From Chamaecrista fasciculata (lineage: Eukaryota; Streptophyta; Magnoliopsida; Fabales; Fabaceae): a DNA stretch of 64,000 nucleotides. Under the pieces are notes generated by a model, which did no database searches, was not told the DNA's origin, and worked only from the letters and a program-made list of their open reading frames with translations. The DNA is taken from contig QANZ01022989.1 in NCBI GenBank assembly GCA_003254925.1, forward strand, positions 107,367 to 171,366, read 5' to 3'. Positions 33,290 through 48,322 of this stretch are shown piece by piece. Position numbers and translations under genes: made by a program. How positions within the stretch are numbered: the stretch's first letter is position 1; every line of letters starts with the position of its first letter.

Positions 33290-36200
33290 ATGGGTCACCC
33301 CAAACTGAAAACCCTAGTTTCTCTCTCCCTCCTCATACTCTCTCTTCTCTCTTTCGCCATTGCCGACGATGCATCTTTCATGTCCGACCTCGCCAAAGCC
33401 CTCTCTAATCCCTCCGGTTGGTCCAGTAAAACCCCTTTCTGCAACTGGAACGGCATCAAATGTGACAGTTCCAGCGGCCGCGTCATTGCCATCAACCTCG
33501 CTTCCGAATCACTCTCCGGTACTCTCCCTTCTAATCTCAACTCTCTTTCTCAGCTCAGAACTCTCTCTCTTCAGAACAATGCTCTTTCTGGTCCCTTGCC
33601 CTCTCTCGCCAATCTCTCTTCGCTTGCAACTGTCTACCTTGACCAGAACAATTTCACCTCCATTCCCCCCGGTTGTTTTCAAGGCCTCACTAGTTTGCAG
33701 ACCCTAAGCTTGACCAACAACATCAACCTTCAACCCTGGACATTTCCTACCGATTTGACTCAGTCTGCCAATCTGGGGACTCTTGAACTCGGGAGTACTA
33801 ATTTGATAGGTTCTTTGCCGGATATATTCGATTCCTTCCCCAGTTTGCAGTATGTTCGTCTCTCTTACAACAACCTCACTGGTGGTTTGCCTGCCTCTTT
33901 TGGTGGATCTACAATCGTGAACTTATGGATTAACAATCAGGTCAATGGATTATCCGGTACAATCGATGTCTTATCGTCGATGGAGGCGTTGTCTCAGGTT
34001 TGGCTGCATAAGAACCACTTCACGGGTCCCATTCCCGATTTGTCGAAATGCAAGAGTTTGTTTGATTTGCAGCTTCGGGACAATGACTTAACTGGTGTAG
34101 TCCCATCTTCTTTGACGGCTTTGTCGAGCCTTAAGAACGTTTCTTTGGATAACAATGAGCTGCAGGGGCCTATGCCCCAGTTTCAAATTGGCGTGAAGGC
34201 TACTCTTGATGGGATCAAGAGTTTCTGTAGAACTACTCCGGGACCTTGCGATGCGCGGGTGACAACGCTGCTTGAGATTGCTGCAGCATTTGGGTATCCG
34301 TTGAAATTGGCTTCTTCATGGACTGGGAATGATCCTTGTCCAGGCTGGAGTTTCGTTGTGTGCTCAGGAGAAAAGATTATATCGTTTAACCTGGCGAAGC
34401 AAAATATTGGGGGAACAATTTCACCTGCATTTGGTAACCTAACAGATTTAAAGACCATATATCTGAATGGTAATAATTTGACTGGATCAATACCATCGAG
34501 CTTGACAACTTTGTCTCAACTTGTGGTTCTTGATGTATCTGATAACAATCTTTCTGGAGAGATTCCTAAGTTCTCATCCAACTTGAAGCTGACAGCCACC
34601 GGTAATCCATTGCTTGGGAAAACTCCCCCTTCTGGGAGTGGAAGTGGTTCTGGGGGTTCTGATGATAGTACACCCAGTGGAAGTTCATCAGGAAAGGGAA
34701 ATGGTACTTCATTATCACCTGGCTGGATCGCAGGTATAGTCATTATTGCCCTATTCTTTGTGGCTGTGGTATTGTTTGTTTCTTGCAAGTGTTACGCCAA
34801 AAAGCGTCATCAGAAATTTGGACGGGTTAATAATCCTGAGAATGGAAAGGAAGACGTTAAGATTGATATGATGAGTGTTTCCAATGGATATGCTGGAGTT
34901 CCAAGTGAGCTACACAGCCAGAGCAGCTGTGGTGATCGTAGTGACCTACAAGTTTTTGAAGGGGGAAGTGCTACAATTTCAATTCAAGTTCTTCGGCAAG
35001 TGACAAATAATTTCAGTGAAGATAACATTTTGGGCAGGGGAGGATTTGGAGTTGTTTACAAAGGGGAATTGCATGATGGAACTAAAATTGCTGTTAAGAG
35101 GATGGAATCTGTTGCAATGGGTAACAAAGGATTGAATGAGTTCCAAGCTGAGATTGCTGTCCTTAGCAAAGTCAGGCATAGGCATTTGGTTGCTCTTCTG
35201 GGATATTGCATCAATGGCAATGAAAGGCTTTTGGTTTATGAGTATATGCCTCAAGGGACACTAACACAACATCTGCTTGAATGGCGTGAGAATGGCTGTG
35301 CTCCTCTGACTTGGAAGCAAAGGATAGCAATAGCATTGGATGTAGCTCGCGGTGTGGAATACTTGCACAGTTTAGCTCAGCAGAGCTTCATTCACAGAGA
35401 CTTAAAACCCTCAAACATACTTCTAGGTGATGACATGAGAGCAAAGGTTGCCGATTTTGGGTTGGTTAAAAACGCACCTGATGGGAAGTATTCTGTTGAG
35501 ACACGGTTGGCTGGAACTTTTGGCTATCTTGCACCTGAATATGCAGGTAGATTTTCATCGTGTCTTTATTTTTTTTTATGCGATCAATTCTGTAGGTTTA
35601 GATAGCAGTTTTTTGTTGATACTAATTCCTCTAGGGTTTACTTCCATGTTCTATTTTCCATCATGCATTACCATCTATTTAGGACCATGCCTTTTTATTT
35701 GTTAACTGTAAGATGAATACATATGCTAGGAATTCTTATTCTGTTTTACTTGTTTTCTGTTTTGATAATATATTTTCTTGTCATGTATGGCTATGTGGAC
35801 TAGATTCGAAAACAATTACAGTCAAAATGTTTGTTTGCATTTGCTTTACATTATCTAGTTACTTCACTTGTAATTAACGTTAAGTCCTTTTGTTTCTTGC
35901 CAGCTACTGGAAGAGTGACAACTAAAGTTGATGTGTATGCATTTGGGGTTGTTTTGATGGAACTAATCACTGGTAGAAGGGCATTGGATGATACAGTCCC
36001 AGATGAGAGGTCTCACTTGGTGTCATGGTTCCGCAGGGTTCTAATTAACAAGGAAAACATCCCAAAGGCCATTGATCAAACCTTAAACCCCGACGAGGAG
36101 ACGATGGAAAGCATATATAAAGTGGCTGAGCTTGCAGGGCATTGCACTGCTCGTGAGCCATACCAAAGGCCAGATATGGGTCATGCGGTGAATGTGTTGG

Positions 36201-36418
36201 TTCCTCTCGTGGAGCAATGGAAACCCACAAGCCATGAAGAAGAAGAAAATTGTGGCATTGATCTCCACATGAGCCTCCCTCAAGCTTTGCAAAGATGGCA
36301 AGCCAATGAAGGCACTTCAACAATGTTCAATGACATATCCCTCTCACAAACCCAATCAAGCATCCCCTCAAAACCTTCAGGATTTGCAGACTCCTTCAGT
36401 TCAATGGATTGCAGGTAA
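33290..36418 (+). CDS. TMK: TMK-type leucine-rich repeat receptor kinase
   Basis: Predicted 923-aa plasma-membrane receptor kinase in two exons, 33290-35546 and 35904-36418. The single intron in the kinase domain is in phase 1. Order: signal peptide (1 to about 25), LRR N-cap with 'FCNWNGIKC', a first LRR block, a Cys-containing island ('[11 protein letters not shown]', 'NDPCPGW'), a second LRR block, a Gly/Ser-rich stalk, a transmembrane segment at about 479-500, then a kinase domain. Kinase residues are intact: glycine loop 'GRGGFGVV', K603, HRD aspartate D704, DFG aspartate D722 and '[11 protein letters not shown]'. TMKs act in auxin signalling and growth. The kinase and the tail ('SIPSKPSGF') resemble the TMK3/TMK4 types, but the exact paralogue is not assigned. 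The 5' leader is rich in CT repeats. Confidence 0.95.
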
Positions 36419-37029
36419 CAAAAATAATGTGAGACTGAGTCGTAATCACATCATCAAACTACTTCTGGCTTGGGATAATAGTGGAAGAATTGATTGAAGG
36501 AAATGCCATGGAAACCCAAGTTTGACAGACAAGCTGTTGGATTTAGCAGCAAGCATCCACCACCAACAAAATTGTATCACAATTTTTTGATTTTTTAATT
36601 TATATTAAGAATGTCATTTTTTGTGTTCTATCTGGCAGTGTCCTTTACTTAGTAAAACATAAGTATTCTTAGTTTGACTCTCTCTCTCTCCCTCTCTTAA
36701 TCTTTATTTAATCTCTCAAAAGCTGGCGGATTGGTTTAAATTAGTGCTGGGGATGCTAGCTCTGAGGGTTTCTAATTCTCTGAGGAAGGGGGAATTGGGA
36801 TGGGCCCACAGAAATGTTAATTGTATGATATTCTTTTTGCTTAATCAAAGCTGTATTTAATCATTTAATCATTTAATGCCTTTAATTATGTTTGGCCTGT
36901 CTACAGTTTACTTGCCTCTTTTTCCTTCCTTTTCACAATCACTGCCAGCAAAACCGCGTAAATTAGACCGAAATCAACGGAAACCTTTCTGCAACATCTA
37001 ATTGGAAAGTTTTACGCGGTTAACGTGTA
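36419..37029. other. 3' flank of TMK gene
   Basis: Presumed 3' untranslated region and AT-rich spacer; no other feature seen. Confidence 0.45.
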
Positions 37030-37560
37030 AATCACTATGAATCATGGTACAAAAAATCGAACTGGACCGGACGGTTCAACCGGTGAACTGACAAATTGAA
37101 TACCAGACGGGTTTGGAATAAGCAAAATACCGTTATGCATTTGATCCGGCCAGTCACCGGACCGGTGAACAGTGAACCGGTTTGACCTGACAAATTTTGT
37201 AAAAATTACATATTGACCTAAAAAAAATTTCAAAAAAATTACAAATTGGGCCTTGGGTACATATTATCTAGGGACTAAAATGAAAATTTTTAAAAAAATT
37301 TGGGGTCAATATGTAATTTTTACAAAACTTGTTATGGTTAAAATTACAAAATAACTCCAAAGGGTACCAAAGTGTTTAATTTTTACTTTATATTTAAATT
37401 TTTGTAAGATATTAATTAATGTGTATTTGAAAATGTATTTTTTAAGTAAACCGGCTCAACAGGTTGAACCAGTAGCTCAACGGTTGAATCATTAAACCAG
37501 TGAACCGAGCCTTCCATCGGGTCAATAGCCGGTCCGGTTTTTTGCACTATGCTATGAATA
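37030..37560. mobile_element. AACCGG-rich inverted-repeat element with a family A core
   Basis: Imperfect terminal repeats: GGTACAAAAAATCGAACTGG on the left pairs with CCGGTTTTTTGCACTATG on the right. Both arms are dense in ACCGG/CCGGT. Its centre (about 37190-37372) closely matches the core and part of the right arm of family A, ending in GGGTACCAAAGTG. The target-site duplication is not resolved. Confidence 0.6.
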
Positions 37561-37577
37561 TTGAAGTATATGTAAGA

Positions 37578-38070
37578 TTTTTAAAACCGGATCGGCCATT
37601 GAGTTAGACGATGTAGTGATTCAAGGTTCAATGGTTTAATCGGGGTCGAACCGTTAATAATTAAATAAATTTAAAAAATATATTTAATCTAATATAATAA
37701 AAATATTCTAATAAATATTAAAAAAATATAATAAACTCTTAAAATTTAAGTTTGATTGACTAAGAAAGTGAGAACTATAAGAATAAAAGATTAAATGCTG
37801 AAGTAAAAATTACCAAATAGCTTATTATTTTGGAGTATGAACTTAATAAAAAAAAGTCCTTTAAAATAGTATCATTTTAATTCAAAAAAGTAAAAAAAGA
37901 ATTAAAAAATCCTGAACCGGTTCAATCTCAAACCCGTCTGGTTCAGGGCAATTTTCCCGATTTTTGACTGGTTCATTCAGTTATTGACCGGTTCTATCCC
38001 AGACTAGTTTTATATCAAATTTGGATTGGAACATTAGCCGATTCACGATTTAACCGGTCTAATTTTCACA
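37578..38070. mobile_element. Second AACCGG-rich inverted-repeat element
   Basis: Left AAACCGGATCGG and right TTAACCGGTCTAATTTTC are imperfect inverted partners, with more CCGGTT blocks near 37915-38000 and an AT-rich centre. It is adjacent to the similar element at 37030. Boundaries are approximate. Confidence 0.5.
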
Positions 38071-39894
38071 ACAGTGTGTATGATAATATGAGAAAGGCCG
38101 GTCAGAGAACGGGAAGTAAAAGAATGGTGGAGGTAAGATAGGTGGTTACATGTTTTATTTATTTATTGAGTAGAAAAATCTCTATTACTTAACTAGCGTT
38201 ATGTTTGATTGTTTATTGTGGTTGGTGAATGTTAATGGAAGGCCATTATATTAATTTAAAGAGCATTATATTTATGTTTATATGAATATGTTCACAGTTC
38301 ACAACATCACATGGAGGGACAGAGAGAAAGAAAGAGGGACGTGAGCGCATGTCAAGGTGCTGAAAGCCGAAGTTGCTTTATAAAACTAGCAAAGCAGATG
38401 ACTTTTTGTAGTAATGCCACATGCTGTGGGCTCTCCTTTTCTTCTTTGTTTTTTCTTCACTTTTTGCTTCTTATCTTTTATTCTTCCTTCCTATCTTTTC
38501 ATTATTCAATATTGTATATTCACTGTCCTCACCACCTTCTAGATTGATTTCTTCACTATTTATGCCGGTTAACCAAACATGTGGGAGCCCCTTTTATTTG
38601 GCTCTATCATTTTGGATAATAACTTGTTTTTTTTTTTCTCACATATTCGTTATAAAATACAAATATGAATTAGACCAACTCAAAATTCTTTCATGCAAAC
38701 CAATTGTTTTAATATATGCCATATTAATAATGAAGTAAATTTAGACTAGTCTTTCATATATTATACCAGTTATTGTGGATTCTATTCAAAGAAAACAAAC
38801 AAACAAACACAAAGGAAAAGAGATTATTAAATTGATGATTGAATCAGGAATGTGATTTTGAGCTGTCCTTGAAAATAGGCAAGTTGGGGGTGGTTGAAAA
38901 TTGAAAACACATTTGGCAGATGATAATGAGACATGTTTCAAACATATAATTGGGCATGAATTGGGTAGTTGGTTGCAGGAATATATAACGTGGGCACCAG
39001 TTTTGGATATCTCTCTGGGAAGAAGATAACTTGATTTAGGTTTGCTAGCATGTAATCTCTTTCTATGTTTACTTCTAATTTCTAAATGCTAACATCATCA
39101 GAAACCCCACCATATTAAAAAAAATTGTACATTTTCCTTTGGATGTATCGAAAACTAACTATATGGTGAAATATGAATATTATCGGATCTTCATGTAAGG
39201 ATTATTTGTTGGGGGTTTATAGAAAGTCCATTTTATAAAATCTCTGAGAGATAAAAAAGAATACAGATACTTTATTTATCACCAAGTAAAGATAAATACT
39301 AGCTAATAAGTCCAACATAAAGATTAGAGCAATTTAGAAATAAAAAACTAGAGGTTATTTGTATTCCTCGGCTAAGTGGTGGTATAGCCGAGCCCGGAAA
39401 AAAAAAATAGATATAATGAGTTAAAAAGAAAGAAAAAAGGAATACTTTTTTGAATATGACCTGCTTCATTCAACCTAACATGTATGATGAAATCAAAGTG
39501 ATTTTTATGAAAAAAAACTTAGGGACACTTCTTTATATCTTTGCTATAAGCTAGTGATCCTAGAAATGTTTATTTGTTTATCAATTAATTAATTACTATT
39601 ATTATGGCAGTGTTTGTTTAAGAAAAGAAAAATGAAGTAATAGGTGAAAGCTAAGCTGCGTTGTTAACCGATCAAATGGGCCCAATCCATTAATGAGCTA
39701 AAGTTGAAATATGGACTGGAACTCATGTCGGGTCAACAAAACTGGATTTGTGTTGTAGACTTGTAGTCTAATCAAGCACAGCCGGGTCCAACTTAAACTG
39801 TTGCAACTTTTAAAAATTATTTTTGGTTAATGGTTTTGATTGAGATGCAAGCTCGAAATTTTGAATGGAAATAATATTAGGTCAAAATCTTATA
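38071..39894. other. Intergenic spacer
   Basis: AT-rich. The plus-strand frames at 38311-38738 are pyrimidine-rich and not protein-like. No gene recognised. Confidence 0.4.
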
Positions 39895-40525
39895 CTGATC
39901 CTTAAATTATAAGATGAATTTTCTCAGTTAGGGTTCGCAAAACCACAAAAACCCCCTTTGAGGGGTTGCTGGCAACGTCCTCTATGGCGTCTCCCGAGAA
40001 GGCATTGACAACGTTTTCGGCGGCAGCTTCTGAAGCGGCACCGGCGGCGGCTCTGACGGCGACTCCGACTATAAACCAGCGGCCCCTCCTTTCGTTTTTT
40101 TTAGGTATATATTTTGTATCTTCTTCCATTAGGGAGAGGTTTCTACCTCCATTAGGGAAGTGTTCCTCTTCTATTAGGAAAGAGTTTATCTTTTGTTATG
40201 TTACTCTAGATCTACTCTTTTTTCTAAACATGTTGGAGAAAACATAGGAAGAGACTTCCCCAGAGAGTGAAGAGGGGTGTGTTGCCTCTACCTCTTCTTC
40301 TTTTTTCTTTGTATTTTTAAACATTGGAGTAGATCTTTTTCTTGAGAGGAGATCTGTATTTATTTGTTGTTATTCTTAGGTGTGTTGCATGAGTTTTTTT
40401 GATTTTCCCTACTGAGCTTTATCGTTAGTTTGAGTCATGTTTGTATCTTCTTTGATGTTTATAGCCTTGTGCTATTGTACTCTTTCCTCATGAATGAAGT
40501 TCATGTTTTAGACAAAAAAAAAAAA
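39895..40525 (+). mobile_element. Possible retroposed sequence with poly(A) tail
   Basis: A GC-rich start (about 39955-40085, with an Ala-rich frame beginning MASPEKALTTF) is followed by T-rich sequence. It ends in ...CTCATGAATGAAGTTCATG, an unrelated short stretch and a run of A at about 40514-40526. The 3' portion looks like the tail of a non-LTR element or a processed transcript. No reverse transcriptase motif and no clear target-site duplication. Confidence 0.3.
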
Positions 40526-40535
40526 ACATTTTCTC

Positions 40536-40879
40536 ATTTTATTTTGGTCTTTAGAGTTTTTCACTTGTTCCAATATTAGTCTATAGAGAAATTTCGTCCA
40601 AGTTTTATTGTTAAATTTGACTTGGATATTTTAACCGGACTGTTTCTTTCTCATAAAAGTCATTAAAACTGATTTGACAGAGAGAGAAACAGATATCGCA
40701 TATGTTTATGTCATATTTATGGGTAGAACTTGGACGGAATTTGTCTCGGAAGTCGGAACTACTGGTAGAGCATATGAGAAATTTTAGGGATTAAAAAATA
40801 GGACACAGAAAAATTTAGGGACCTAAACAAAATTCACACTATACTTTAGGAATCAATATGATGTTTTGACAAAATTATT
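40536..40879. mobile_element. Foldback MITE, decayed
   Basis: The left arm (ATTTTGGTCTTTAGAG, TTTCGTCCAAGTTTTATTG) is mirrored by the right arm (AGAACTTGGACGGAATTTG, TTTAGGGACCTAAACAAAA). It has the same style of GGTCC phrase as the other foldback elements. The ends are not resolved. Confidence 0.5.
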
Positions 40880-40930
40880 ATCATCACAAATCAAAACTCT
40901 TTACTGCATCTTTCGGTAAATTAATATTAA

Positions 40931-41349
40931 AGGTAAATTACACTTTAGTATCTTGTAGTTTGACCCTGGTACCATGTGCTTTGAAATCTGACACTTTAGT
41001 ACTCTGTGGTATTCTCTATTAACACTTTGGTATCCTTTGAAGCTATTTTATAATTTTAACCATAACAAATTTTGCAAAAATTACATATTGACCTTAAAAA
41101 ACTTTCCAAAAATTACAAATAGGTCCCTAGATACATATTATCTAGGGACTAAAATGAAAACTTTTAAAAAATTTGGGATAAATATGTAATTTTTGAAAAA
41201 TTTATTATGGTTAAAATTACAAAACAGCTCTAAAGGGTACCAAAGTGTTAATAGAGAATACCACAGAGTACCAAAATGTCAAGTTTCAAACCACAGGATA
41301 CCAAAGTGAAATAAGGTCAAACCACAACGTACCAAAGTATAATTTACTA
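40931..41349. mobile_element. Foldback MITE, family A copy 4
   Basis: Starts AGGTAAATTACACTTTAG and ends TATAATTTACTA, with the same GGTACC phrases and core as the copy at 19120. An exact 9-bp duplication, TAATATTAA, lies at 40922-40930 and 41350-41358. Confidence 0.86.
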
Positions 41350-41358
41350 TAATATTAA

Positions 41359-43424
41359 ACGGGCTATTGGACCAAAACAAGCGAAAAAAATAGTGAGATG
41401 AGTATAACGGAAGATTTCAGCCTCCGACAATGGGAAAATCTACACTCTAATTCATGCTAAATAGATGTTTATATTTAGTATTTGGTAGTGCCTCACATGA
41501 TTACTTTTATTAAAATATACTTAAAAAATTGTGTTGATTAAATGTTGAGCGAATCTGTGGAGTTGTACTGTCTTTAGAGTTTAGTCACAATTAGCTATTG
41601 GTCAATCCTTTGGCCAAAGAGTAATGTTTTCAGGGAAATAGCCACAGACGATGTTTCAGATTTCGTAAGTACATTTCTGCAAATAATAATAGAGCTGCTA
41701 AAATGTGCAATTTGAGCAGATGATTTTGGTACTTGGCAATGTCAATATGTCATAAATTTTAAACTTTTGTTGGATCATAAAAAGTCAACTTTCCCTTAAA
41801 CACTACACATTGGAATTTGGAAACAAGAATTTTTGCAAGAAAACGAAAGAGGGATGCATTTAAATACACATGATATGAACAACAAAACAAACCCCACCAA
41901 CCCATAATAATAATATTAGAAAACTTGAGAGTCACATATTCATTTCATGATTGCTATATGGTACATCATTGTCCATATTTGAATAAGCTCTACAGAAAAT
42001 GCGCCATTGGGGCTAACCAAAACAAATTAAACTTCGCAGAAAATGCCATGATTTGAGCAGCAACTTGCAGTTGGTCCATTGCTCCATTTACAACAAATTA
42101 GAGCCATTCTCATACTTTTTAAGTTTTGAATGATTCTAAAAGCATACTTCTCATATCAGTATGATAAATTGAAAATTTTACTCTCTGAAGAGACAAGTAG
42201 TAATTGATTAATTATTTGGAAAGGATGAAAATTGAGGGAATGATTTTAGGAGGAATGGAAAATCAAATTCCAAGTTGGTAATTCCCAGCTAGGAAATTCA
42301 AAAGAAGTAATCATTTTGAAAGCACGTGACATTCTTTTTTCTTTCTCTCTTTTGGTTTACAATCTAACTAAATCTGCAGCCTGTTATATAAGAAAATGGG
42401 GAGAAGTAAACCCTGATAATGAAACATGTATTTCTTTCAGATTATAATCACTGCAAAACATTTCAAAAATATGAAGAAAAAGAAAACTTCGACCTTCATT
42501 TCAAAGTAGCCAACTTTTGAAGGTTACACCATCCTCACACTGTTAAGACTTAAGAGTGACATTGATCCCTTCGAAATTATTGTGGGGTTTGCACACTGAG
42601 CAGCAATCTTACTTTTGCCTCAAAAGAAAGTCCCCACTAATGACTTTGGATAAGTAAAAAAAAGCAAAAGGTGACACTTCAAGTTTAGATAAAGGAATCT
42701 AACAAAGAAAAGTTGGAAATGAACATGGCATGATGGGACTGCATCAGTACGAAGTAATAAGAACTAAGAATTTTTTTTGTAAAAAAATAACTCTTCAATC
42801 AAATTATATATTTTTATAAAAAAATACTTTAAAAATATGTTAAAAAGACCTAAAATAACAAAGTTTTGAGGGACTAAACTCTTCTTAACATGATCTTGCA
42901 TAGGCATATATAGTATTGAACAAAAATTTATAGCATTTAATAACGTGCAAAATTCTCAAGTTTGTTAGTATTCTAGGACAATTTTCAAAATGAGAAGAGT
43001 TGGAATAAGATCTATTAAGTGCTTGTGTTATGAAATTAAATTATGACTTTTTAAGGAGATCTTTTAAGAAAGTTGATAAAAATGTTAACGTGTGATATTC
43101 TTACTAAAAAACCTAATAAAGAAACTGCATCTTCTCTTGTTCTTTCAAAATCAATATCACCTTCTATACATCATTAGAAAAGTAACAACTACAACAACGT
43201 TCAAACAATTTTACAGTTGAAAACTACCGAGAACAAAAAGATGTAGCATTCCCAATCAGAGTCTCGATCTCTTAACAGCTACTAGCATATCATCATATTT
43301 TGTACCCCCAATACAGTCTTCTTTCAAAGATATTTATGCTTTCTTTTTCTTGATAGAGCATAAAGTGCAAAAGTGCACCAGAGAAAAGAAAAGGACTACA
43401 ACTTTTCTTACTTTTATAAAGTTC
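41359..43424. other. Spacer upstream of the subtilase gene
   Basis: About 2 kb, AT-rich, with no gene or defined repeat recognised. Confidence 0.45.
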
Positions 43425-43431
43425 AATATGC
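43425..43431 (+). promoter_or_regulatory. TATA box of the subtilase gene (candidate)
   Basis: TATAAAG, 139 bp upstream of the proposed start codon. The position is plausible, but TATA-like words are frequent in this AT-rich DNA. Confidence 0.35.
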
Positions 43432-43563
43432 ATCATAGATAATCGGAAGGAAAAAATTATAAAACAAGAGAATTAGCTATAGAACCTAAAGCCCCTGAAG
43501 TTCTCATATGATTAGGTAATGGACAGTAATCCAAGAAACTGGAGATGGGCGAGGGAAAGTCAC

Positions 43564-47529
<3,966 letters not shown>

Positions 47530-47720
47530 GATTTAAGGATCAATGAATTTGATCAAATAATTACAATAATTTGCTGCTTATACATACACATTAGGTAACC
47601 TCGTTTGCAAGACTTTTGTTTTTTCCTTTCGTTGAACCAGGAACATAAGTGCGGGTTCAAGTCAATGAAGATATGGATAAATTCAAAATACAAATTTCTA
47701 GTCTTGTCACAATTTTTTCT

Positions 47721-47758
<38 letters not shown>

Positions 47759-48322
47759 NTTTTTTTTTTTTTTTCTCGCATGGGTTGCTCATCACTCATC
47801 AGAATGTGAACATAATAGCTGAGAAATTTACCATACCTCAGTGGAACCCGGTCAGTCAGCTGCTTCGACCAGCAAAATTTTCGATGATCAGAAAGTGATA
47901 AAATCAAATTGGGTATTTGCAAATACAGAGACTAGATTTGTCTCCATATATGCGTATATAACATTTGCACCTTTTGAAGAAGGTCTGGACTTCTAGATTA
48001 TTCAAAGATATGTTCTACTCTTTCAAACCTCATATGCCAATTTGTAATTAACATAGTTCATAGGCAAATATAATTTCTCACCTTTTCTACAAATCATACG
48101 GATAACCGTCAAGATTTGTCAATGCACCAATGCGCCACAAGCTATAGTTGGACATGAACCTGAAGTTCACATTGCTGCTAAATACAATACTAGAAACGTA
48201 AACTCCCCTACGCAAAGAACAAGCTACACATATTGCTGCAAGAAGCAAATGCGGAGAGGGAATACTAAGCCTCGAGATTGAACTTTAGATGCTACAAAAT
48301 TCATGCTCGCCGAATGACAACT
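47530..48322. other. Spacer between convergent subtilase and AK-HSDH genes
   Basis: Under 800 bp separates the two stop codons, so the 3' untranslated regions face each other. It contains a T run and otherwise nothing recognised. Confidence 0.5.
47724..47774 (+). repeat. Poly(T) tract interrupted by N
   Basis: About 50 T residues with an N at 47759. Homopolymer length is likely uncertain in the assembly. Frames reading poly-Lys or poly-Phe through it are artefacts. Confidence 0.9.

Noticed and set aside
39360..39405. GGCTAAGTGGTGGTATAGCCGAGCCCGG followed by an A run, tRNA-like at first sight
   Set aside because: No B-box and no cloverleaf; too short for a SINE.
47553..47922. Frames with long poly-Lys or poly-Phe
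   Set aside because: They cross the T run with an N; assembly and homopolymer artefact.
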